Shown here: positions 8,239-12,893 of the stretch, piece by piece
How positions within the stretch are numbered: position 1 is the first letter of the stretch
Layout: each line of letters opens with the position of its first letter
From: HGM05232 sp964646495
Lineage (GTDB): Bacteria > Bacteroidota > Bacteroidia > Bacteroidales > Muribaculaceae
DNA: 12,893 nt
Direction of reading: 5' to 3'
Assembly: GCA_964646495.1 (NCBI GenBank)
Contig: CAZYEO010000067.1
Location: forward strand, 1-12,893
Position numbers and translations under genes: made by a program
The notes under the pieces: generated by a model
What the model saw: only the letters and a program-made list of their open reading frames with translations
What the model was told of the DNA's origin: nothing
Database searches by the model: none

Positions 8239-8263
8239 TTCTAATTCATTGACCACATAAAAT

Positions 8264-8305
8264 AACAAATGCAAAGACTTCACTTCCGAAATCTTTGCAT
8301 TTGTT
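8264..8305. terminator. Bidirectional terminator between convergent genes
   Basis: AACAAATGCAAAGA (8264-8277) and TCTTTGCATTTGTT (8292-8305) form a perfect 14-base stem with a 14-base loop. It stands between the plus-strand HD gene (stop 8238) and the minus-strand reductase gene (stop 8356). The symmetric, AT-rich flanks make it a likely terminator for both transcripts. Confidence 0.8.
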
Positions 8306-8355
8306 TATTATATCGTGACGACAATATGAAAATAATGCCGCAAATAATATTCTTA

Positions 8356-9102
8356 TTACATATTCATTCCACCGCACACAGGAATTACTTGTCCTGTAAC
8401 ATACGATGACAAATCGCTCGCAAGGAAAGTAGCAACATTAGCCACATCCTCGGGTGTTCCTCCACGGCGCAAAGGTATCTGTTGTGCCCATTCTTTACGC
8501 ACCTCTTCCGATAAAGCGGCTGTCATATCTGTAATGATAAATCCTGGAGCAATACAATTTGCACGCACGCCACGAGATCCCATCTCTTTAGCAATACTCT
8601 TAGCCAATCCTATCATACCAGCTTTTGAAGCTGAATAATTACATTGAGCTGCATTACCCGATATTCCTACTACAGATGCCATATTTATAATGCTTCCACC
8701 TCGTTGTCTCATCATTATAGGGGTGATGGCATGAATAAAATTAAACGCAGATTTCAAGTTTACTCCGATTACAGCATCCCATTGAGATTCTGTCATTTTT
8801 AGCATTAACCCATCTTTTGTGATTCCGGCATTATTTACTAATATATCTATTTTCCCAAAATCGGCAGCAATCTGTTCCACAACTTTATGCGTATCTTCAA
8901 AGTTGGCAGCATTAGATGCATATCCTTTTACCTTCACACCTAGTGCAGCTATTTCTTCTTCTGTTTTTTTACCGTTCTCATCTATCACAAGATCAGTAAA
9001 AGCAATATTAGCGCCTTCCTGAGCAAATTTAAGTGCTATTGCCTTGCCTATGCCGCGTGCAGCGCCGGTGACAATCGCTGTTTTTCCTTCAAGTAGTTTC
9101 AT
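8356..9102 (-). CDS. fabG: 3-oxoacyl-ACP reductase (FabG-type SDR)
   Basis: The 248-residue classical short-chain dehydrogenase/reductase shows the NAD(P)-binding motif TGAARGIG (residues 12-19) and NNAG (90-93). The catalytic residues N115, S143, Y156 and K160 lie in GVNLK, MASVVG and YSASK. The length, APGFI(I)TDM (185-193) and C-terminal CGGMNM are typical of FabG, which reduces 3-oxoacyl-ACP to 3-hydroxyacyl-ACP with NADPH. The start MKLLEGKTAIVTG is chosen because an upstream in-frame extension of 21 residues overlaps the preceding gene and is not family-like. The gene is last in a minus-strand operon, 19 bases after the KASIII gene. Many SDRs look like FabG, so the substrate (fatty acid versus a specialised acyl chain) is inferred from the neighbour and not proven. 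Confidence 0.92.
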   Translation of the reverse strand: MKLLEGKTAIVTGAARGIGKAIALKFAQEGANIAFTDLVIDENGKKTEEEIAALGVKVKGYASNAANFEDTHKVVEQIAADFGKIDILVNNAGITKDGLMLKMTESQWDAVIGVNLKSAFNFIHAITPIMMRQRGGSIINMASVVGISGNAAQCNYSASKAGMIGLAKSIAKEMGSRGVRANCIAPGFIITDMTAALSEEVRKEWAQQIPLRRGGTPEDVANVATFLASDLSSYVTGQVIPVCGGMNM

Positions 9103-9121
9103 AATAGGGATTATTTTTAAT

Positions 9122-10066
9122 TTATATTTCAACGAGGAACGCTCCGCATGAATATCCTCCGCCAAATACGGTAAGACCTACTTTCGTCCCTTTCTTTAAA
9201 TTATTCTTATTCTGTGCCAATACTAATGGCGCACTTGCCGATCCTGTATTACCCAATTCCTCAATATTATTAAGGAATCTTTCATCGGCAATACGCAATT
9301 GATGTGCTACATTGGCAACTATTCTTTTATTTGCCTGATGGCAAATTATATAATCAATATCTGTAACTTTTATGCCAGACGGCTCAGCAACATCCTCAAG
9401 TGCCTTTATCATATATCGACAAGCATGCATAAACACATCACGTCCGTCAGGCATCGTAATACCATCTTCATGTGGGCGCAATCTCACACCTTCAGGCCCT
9501 TTTCCTATATGTCCTAATCCACGCGTAGCAATGGCTTTCACAGTTATATCATCAGCAGCACACTTATCTTTCGACAAAAAATATGCTACCGCTGCATCAC
9601 CCCATAGGTGTCCGCATTTGGGATCGGATTCATTACTGTAATATGTATTGTGTTCCGAGCATATCAACAATGCTTTTGTTGCCTTACCCATCGCAAAATA
9701 GCCCTCAATTATCTCCAACCCATTTACAAACGAAGAACATGCAGCCGACACATAGAGTGCTTTTGCATTCTCAATATTATATTTACGCTGGGCAATATGA
9801 GCTAATGTCGCTACTGTATCATAGGGAGAATAAGATGCCGATACAATCAAATCTACCTCATTTATATCATAAGGCAAATTTTTCAATGCATCTTCGACTG
9901 CCATCAACCCCATGCTGTTATGCCCCTCTTCGCTACCTGCAATTGAGCGAGAACTAATCCCAGTTCGTTGCAAAATCCAATCGCTTGTTAGTCCGTTTAC
10001 CTCCAAAAAATGGTCGTTGGTTACTCTTCCTTCCGGTACATAAAATCCGGTAGTATTAATGTACAT
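9122..10066 (-). CDS. Beta-ketoacyl-ACP synthase III (FabH-like)
   Basis: The 314-residue thiolase-fold enzyme has the complete KASIII Cys-His-Asn triad: C110 in SAACSSFVNG, H243 in ICHQAN and N273 in ELGNTGSASAP. It also has the N-terminal DWILQRTGI block (29-37; the Trp and Arg are the CoA-contacting type) and the C-terminal FGGGYSCGAFLVEI. KASIII enzymes condense an acyl-CoA primer with malonyl-ACP to start an acyl chain. The active site reads Ala-Ala-Cys-Ser-Ser, as in FabH-like proteins. It follows the TetR gene by 6 bases and precedes fabG by 19 bases. Condensation and reduction are thus encoded side by side, without malonyltransferase, dehydratase or acyl carrier protein genes. It may be a second KASIII for branched or specialised chains rather than the housekeeping FabH; which primer it uses cannot be read from the sequence. 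Confidence 0.92.
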   Translation of the reverse strand: MYINTTGFYVPEGRVTNDHFLEVNGLTSDWILQRTGISSRSIAGSEEGHNSMGLMAVEDALKNLPYDINEVDLIVSASYSPYDTVATLAHIAQRKYNIENAKALYVSAACSSFVNGLEIIEGYFAMGKATKALLICSEHNTYYSNESDPKCGHLWGDAAVAYFLSKDKCAADDITVKAIATRGLGHIGKGPEGVRLRPHEDGITMPDGRDVFMHACRYMIKALEDVAEPSGIKVTDIDYIICHQANKRIVANVAHQLRIADERFLNNIEELGNTGSASAPLVLAQNKNNLKKGTKVGLTVFGGGYSCGAFLVEI

Positions 10067-10072
10067 AATATC

Positions 10073-10654
10073 TTATTTTTTAATTCCGTAAAGGATAAAA
10101 TCTTTTATATATTCCTGTAATTTTAGTTTCTCAATCCCAAGCTCTGAAAAATTATCGCGAATATACGGAACATCAAGCCCTTGTAGAGACAACAGCAATA
10201 CCATTGCCGTTTGATCCACATGATGAATCCGAAATACTCCTTGTTGCACACCCTCATTAAGTATTTGCTTCAAAATTGAAGCCTCCTTTCCGGTGGTACT
10301 TCGGCGTGCGCGTTCTACTTTGCGAACATCCCGAAAAAAACCGGCACGTAGCGACCCGTTGCGCAACACTATTTCTTTTACAGCCTCAAAACGTATAAAG
10401 ATAAAATTCATCAACTTCTGCTCTGGAGAAAGAGGAAGAGAAGTAAGATCCCTTAACTTTGAAAGCATTTGTTCACTCTCACTTTCAACTACAGCGTTGT
10501 AAATCTCTCTTTTATTCTTAAAATAAGTATAGATAGTGCGTCGCCCCTTATCGGAAGCCTCGGCAATATCATTCATAGTGGTATTTTCCACCCCTTTATG
10601 GGCGAACAATTGACGAGCAACGTCAATAAGCTTATCTCTCGTTTTCAATACCAT
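10073..10654 (-). CDS. TetR/AcrR-family transcriptional regulator
   Basis: The 193-residue protein has an N-terminal TetR DNA-binding domain (about residues 5-50). Its helix-turn-helix is at about 26-45, followed by the signature YTYFKNKREIYNAVV. The C-terminal ligand-binding half (about 55-193) is helical and divergent, as usual, so the inducer cannot be inferred from it. It is the first gene of the operon with KASIII and FabG, separated from KASIII by 6 bases. TetR proteins in such positions usually repress their own operon and release DNA on binding an acyl-CoA, fatty acid or other lipophilic ligand; that is inference here. A promoter and inverted repeat upstream fit autoregulation. Confidence 0.92.
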   Translation of the reverse strand: MVLKTRDKLIDVARQLFAHKGVENTTMNDIAEASDKGRRTIYTYFKNKREIYNAVVESESEQMLSKLRDLTSLPLSPEQKLMNFIFIRFEAVKEIVLRNGSLRAGFFRDVRKVERARRSTTGKEASILKQILNEGVQQGVFRIHHVDQTAMVLLLSLQGLDVPYIRDNFSELGIEKLKLQEYIKDFILYGIKK

Positions 10655-10665
10655 ATAAATTATTC

Positions 10666-10692
10666 TTGCACATTATCTTAAAAACTGTGCGA
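10666..10692. promoter_or_regulatory. Candidate TetR operator (inverted repeat)
   Basis: TTGCACA (10666-10672) and TGTGCGA (10686-10692) form an inverted repeat with six of seven bases matching and half-site centres 20 bases apart. It overlaps the -7 box and the likely start of transcription, where a repressor would block the polymerase. Assignment to the adjacent TetR protein is inferred from position only. Confidence 0.45.
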
Positions 10693-10721
10693 AATTAATG
10701 ATTATTCTTCAATCCAACAAA
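10690..10721 (-). promoter_or_regulatory. Probable promoter of the TetR-KASIII-FabG operon
   Basis: On the minus strand TTTG (10721-10718) precedes TAATTTCG (10697-10690) by 20 bases. This agrees with the Bacteroidota promoter apart from one base in the second box. It lies 36 bases before the TetR start codon. Confidence 0.55.
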
Positions 10722-10885
10722 GAAAATACCTTTCTATTGTTGTCCATTTTGTCGTTTTTTTTATAAAATATTAGATATTAACACCATATCACATATATAC
10801 GCTCTATCTCCAAACCCTCCATAACATGTTAAATTGAAGCAAAATGTTAAATATATACTGTTCCCGAAATTTTATTCGCCAAAAG

Positions 10886-10916
10886 TTTGCAATATAAAAA
10901 ATAATCCATACCTTTG
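10886..10916 (+). promoter_or_regulatory. Consensus Bacteroidota promoter of tRNA-fMet
   Basis: TTTG (10886-10889) and TACCTTTG (10909-10916) are separated by 19 bases, matching both elements exactly. Transcription would begin about six bases before the tRNA 5' end. The stretch 10722-10885 upstream is AT-rich and I see no gene in it. Confidence 0.85.
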
Positions 10917-10928
10917 CACTCACAATAT

Positions 10929-11003
<75 letters not shown>

Positions 11004-11005
11004 AT

Positions 11006-11044
11006 AAGAGGATAACACGCTGTAATACAGCTTTTTATCCTCTT
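11006..11044 (+). terminator. Nested hairpins and terminator after tRNA-fMet
   Basis: GCTGT (11019-11023) and ACAGC (11027-11031) form a tight hairpin followed by TTTTT (11032-11036), an intrinsic terminator. Around it AAGAGGATAA (11006-11015) and TTATCCTCTT (11035-11044) form a second, perfect 10-base inverted repeat. A further palindrome, GCTATT/AATAGC, follows at 11046-11059. The cluster lies between the tRNA and the integrase gene, so some repeats may be recombinase binding sites instead. Confidence 0.65.
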
Positions 11045-11115
11045 TGCTATTAAAATAGCAGGACAAAATACGGACAATAATCTCTTTGCATTCTCACCCC
11101 AAGAATGTAAAAAAA

Positions 11116-12258
11116 ATGTGTTCAACAGAAAAAAACAAAACCCCTCTTTTGAGTTTTACTTACCCAAAATTGCATATAGGTAAGGATGTATATGTAGATT
11201 TTTTTGCATTTGACCCTGCAGAAGGGAAAATGAAACGCAAAAAATACATGCTTAATAGCAATCTTTCCGCTCGAGAAAAAAAACGAAGGGCTACTGAAAT
11301 AATGGAAGCTGCTATTTCTAAATTGCGAATCGGTTGGAACCCATGGATTAACGAAAATGACAGTAGGAGCTACACTTTATTCGAGGATGTCGTTAAAAGA
11401 TATATTACAACCGTAAATAAATCGCTGAAAGAAAAAACGAAAAAAGATTATAATTCTCGCATAAAAGTTATGCTTGATTATAATGCTCGGAGAATTAACC
11501 CTTTGCGTTATATCTATCAATATGATGAAGCATTTGTTTCTGATTTCCTTGACTGGGTGTATCTTGATCGAGAGAGTAGCGCAAGAACTCGCAATAATTA
11601 TCGAGGGTGGTGTTTTACTTTTGCAACCTACTTGAAGCAAAAAAGATATATTAAGGTTAACCCGGTAGAATCAATTCCATTAGTTAAGGAGCAGGCTAAA
11701 TTCCGACAACCGTTAATTGATAAGGATCTTAATAGATTATCACGATACCTCAATGAGCATAATAAGTTTTACCTGCTTGCTTGTCAATTCGAATACTATA
11801 CATTTATTCGTCCTGACGAATTAAGTAATATAAAGGTAGGCGATATCAACCTACACTCCCAAAAAATATTTATCAGGGGGGAAATCGCAAAGAACGGTCG
11901 TAATTCTAATATAGGACTTAATGATATTTTAGCTCGGCGACTAATAGAATTGCGCATATTCGACAATCCATCATCTTATTATTTGTTTGGTTATAACTTT
12001 ATGCCTAATGAAAAAAAGGCAGATTCTAGAATATTCCGAGAGCAATGGAATCGAGTAAGAGCTCACCTCAATTTCCCTTCACATTATCAATTTTATTCTT
12101 TAAAAGACTCTGGAATAAGGGACCTCGCCAATTCGGTAGGGATTGTGATTGCTCGCGATCAAGCTCGGCACACTGAAATATCTACAACAAATAAATATCT
12201 GCAGGGAAGAAATCAACCTGTTCACGAAGAAACCAAACATTTCGACGGAGCTTTATAG
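11116..12258 (+). CDS. Tyrosine recombinase (integrase) of a tRNA-linked element
   Basis: The product has 380 residues in the usual three-part layout. The arm-type region is about 1-80 and the core-binding SAM-like domain about 85-180 (YTLFEDVVKRYITTV, then SSARTRNNYRGWCFTFATYLKQ). The catalytic domain is about 195-375. Catalytic residues seen are R232 (FIRPDEL), K259 (AKNGR), H352 (ARHTEISTT) and the nucleophile Y361 (NKYL). The HxxR box reads YSLK at 327-330, so the usual His and second Arg are replaced; similar boxes occur, as far as I recall, in some Bacteroidota integrases. The enzyme would cut and join DNA at an attachment site, here probably the tRNA-fMet 3' end. ATG 11116 is preferred over a TTG ten codons upstream. 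No strong promoter is visible before it. Confidence 0.9.
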   Translation: MCSTEKNKTPLLSFTYPKLHIGKDVYVDFFAFDPAEGKMKRKKYMLNSNLSAREKKRRATEIMEAAISKLRIGWNPWINENDSRSYTLFEDVVKRYITTVNKSLKEKTKKDYNSRIKVMLDYNARRINPLRYIYQYDEAFVSDFLDWVYLDRESSARTRNNYRGWCFTFATYLKQKRYIKVNPVESIPLVKEQAKFRQPLIDKDLNRLSRYLNEHNKFYLLACQFEYYTFIRPDELSNIKVGDINLHSQKIFIRGEIAKNGRNSNIGLNDILARRLIELRIFDNPSSYYLFGYNFMPNEKKADSRIFREQWNRVRAHLNFPSHYQFYSLKDSGIRDLANSVGIVIARDQARHTEISTTNKYLQGRNQPVHEETKHFDGAL

Positions 12259-12280
12259 AGAATTCCATTTATAATCGAAA

Positions 12281-12300
12281 GGAGGGAGGTCAAACCCTCC
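12281..12300. terminator. Weak hairpin between integrase and XRE gene
   Basis: GGAGGG (12281-12286) pairs with CCCTCC (12295-12300), with further C and T residues after it. It lies between convergent genes and could stop both transcripts. The purine run and C run allow several registers, so its exact form is uncertain. Confidence 0.4.
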
Positions 12301-12310
12301 CCCCTTACTA

Positions 12311-12517
12311 CTAAGCCCCCAGTGCGATACTGTTGATGCCGAGTACCTCACAAAGCTTGGCTATAGTACCTATTTTTGCATCGAATTTTCCTGATTCTAT
12401 ATTCCGGATCGTGTTGATTGAGACACCTGATGTCTCAGCGAGCTCAGATTGAAGCATCTTCTTCGCTCGCCGCGCAAGCAATATCTGATTGCCAACTGTT
12501 ATATTGATATTATTCAT
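12311..12517 (-). CDS. Small XRE/Cro-type helix-turn-helix protein
   Basis: The 68-residue protein is almost entirely one lambda-repressor-like DNA-binding domain. It runs from VGNQILLARRAKKMLQSELA (helices 1-2) through SGVSINTIRNIESGK (recognition helix region) to TIAKLCEVLGINSI. Such proteins act as repressors or antitoxin-like regulators, often controlling element excision or maintenance. The ATG at 12515-12517 is chosen because the reading frame upstream of it overlaps the neighbouring gene and encodes Asn-rich, unstructured sequence. The gene starts 10 bases after the stop of the upstream partial gene, so the two share a transcript. No toxin (HipA-like) partner is visible in the window. 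Confidence 0.82.
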   Translation of the reverse strand: MNNINITVGNQILLARRAKKMLQSELAETSGVSINTIRNIESGKFDAKIGTIAKLCEVLGINSIALGA

Positions 12518-12527
12518 GTTATTATTG

Positions 12528-12893
12528 TTATTTAATTCTCCAGACACGGCGGGATGTTTGTGTCCATTTTTTTGTTGTGTATATTCTGTGCGCGAGCAAA
12601 GTAATTTGGTTGCGCACAAGCCCATATTCTCCACTAGGAAACTCGTAGCTATCACCGACTTTTAGTGCGAGAAGGAGGGCACGATGATTAGCCGATTTAC
12701 TTGTCGGACTCACAATCGGGATATTACGTTTTATGACCGACAAATCGAAGATCTCCGAATAGTTTTGATCCTTCTTCAATTGAGAGATTGCGTTTTGCGC
12801 CAATATTAGATTGCGCTTCTTGTTCACGGCTGTATAGGTTCTCCCGGTTTCAGCTACAATCTTCCCTATCGATTCGCCAGATGTAATGAGGGC
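12528..12893 (-). CDS. Element-borne hypothetical protein with helix-turn-helix-like N-terminal part (5' partial, runs off right edge)
   Basis: The frame has no stop up to the right edge, so at least 121 residues are encoded and the true start lies outside. A GTG at 12825-12827 could be a start, but the codons upstream continue in a sensible way: SGESIGKIVAETGRTYTAVN looks like a helix-turn-helix. The C-terminal part, LKVGDSYEFPSGEYGLVRN followed by about 20 residues ending RRVWRIK, resembles small accessory proteins of phages and conjugative elements that I cannot name. No enzyme motif is seen. It is upstream of and probably co-transcribed with the small XRE gene, suggesting both belong to the integrated element. 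Confidence 0.65.
   Translation of the reverse strand, partial: ALITSGESIGKIVAETGRTYTAVNKKRNLILAQNAISQLKKDQNYSEIFDLSVIKRNIPIVSPTSKSANHRALLLALKVGDSYEFPSGEYGLVRNQITLLAHRIYTTKKWTQTSRRVWRIK

Noticed and set aside
9372..9957. Several plus-strand frames opposite the KASIII gene
   Set aside because: They are antisense shadows; the minus-strand protein has a full catalytic triad and family motifs.

Overview
The window looks like a chromosome fragment of a member of the Bacteroidales (phylum Bacteroidota), perhaps from a Muribaculaceae- or Bacteroides-like gut lineage. The evidence is fourfold. Several promoters match the Bacteroidota form (TTTG about 19-20 bases upstream of TAnnTTTG) and lie before rpsA, the small membrane gene, ilvE, the TetR operon and the tRNA. 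There is a BspA-type leucine-rich-repeat surface protein. Two proteins end in type IX secretion sorting-like tails. The DNA is AT-rich and ribosome binding sites are weak. Family names come from reading motifs; no database search was run.

Left part (1-2019): a BspA-like surface protein built from 23-residue (69-base) repeats. It is broken by exactly 100 Ns, which look like a placeholder scaffold gap inside the repeat array. A strong hairpin follows. Next (2312-6396) come rpsA (ribosomal protein S1, six S1 domains) with a clear promoter and terminator, a small DUF4491-like membrane protein, an AGCS-family sodium:amino acid symporter and a tiny secreted protein that is mostly a sorting-like tail. 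The last three appear to form one operon. ilvE (branched-chain aminotransferase) has its own promoter and a hairpin after it, followed by an HD-domain phosphohydrolase.

From 8356 to 10654 the minus strand carries an operon read TetR regulator -> ketoacyl-ACP synthase III -> FabG reductase, with gaps of 6 and 19 bases. A promoter and an inverted repeat upstream suggest autoregulation. FabH-type condensation followed by FabG-type reduction suggests a dedicated, regulated acyl-chain initiation step rather than bulk fatty acid synthesis. This is inference.

The right part (10886 onward) holds an initiator tRNA-Met gene with a consensus promoter, then a tyrosine recombinase gene starting about 110 bases after the tRNA 3' end. 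Past it, two convergent minus-strand genes encode a small XRE-type repressor-like protein and a partial helix-turn-helix-like protein that runs off the right edge. This is most simply read as the left end of an integrative element inserted at the tRNA-fMet locus; the rest of the element and its other attachment site lie outside the window. I see no clearly new multi-gene system. The items most worth a second look are the repeat-array gap, the TetR-controlled KASIII/FabG operon, the tail-only secreted protein and the tRNA-fMet-linked integrase with an altered catalytic box.
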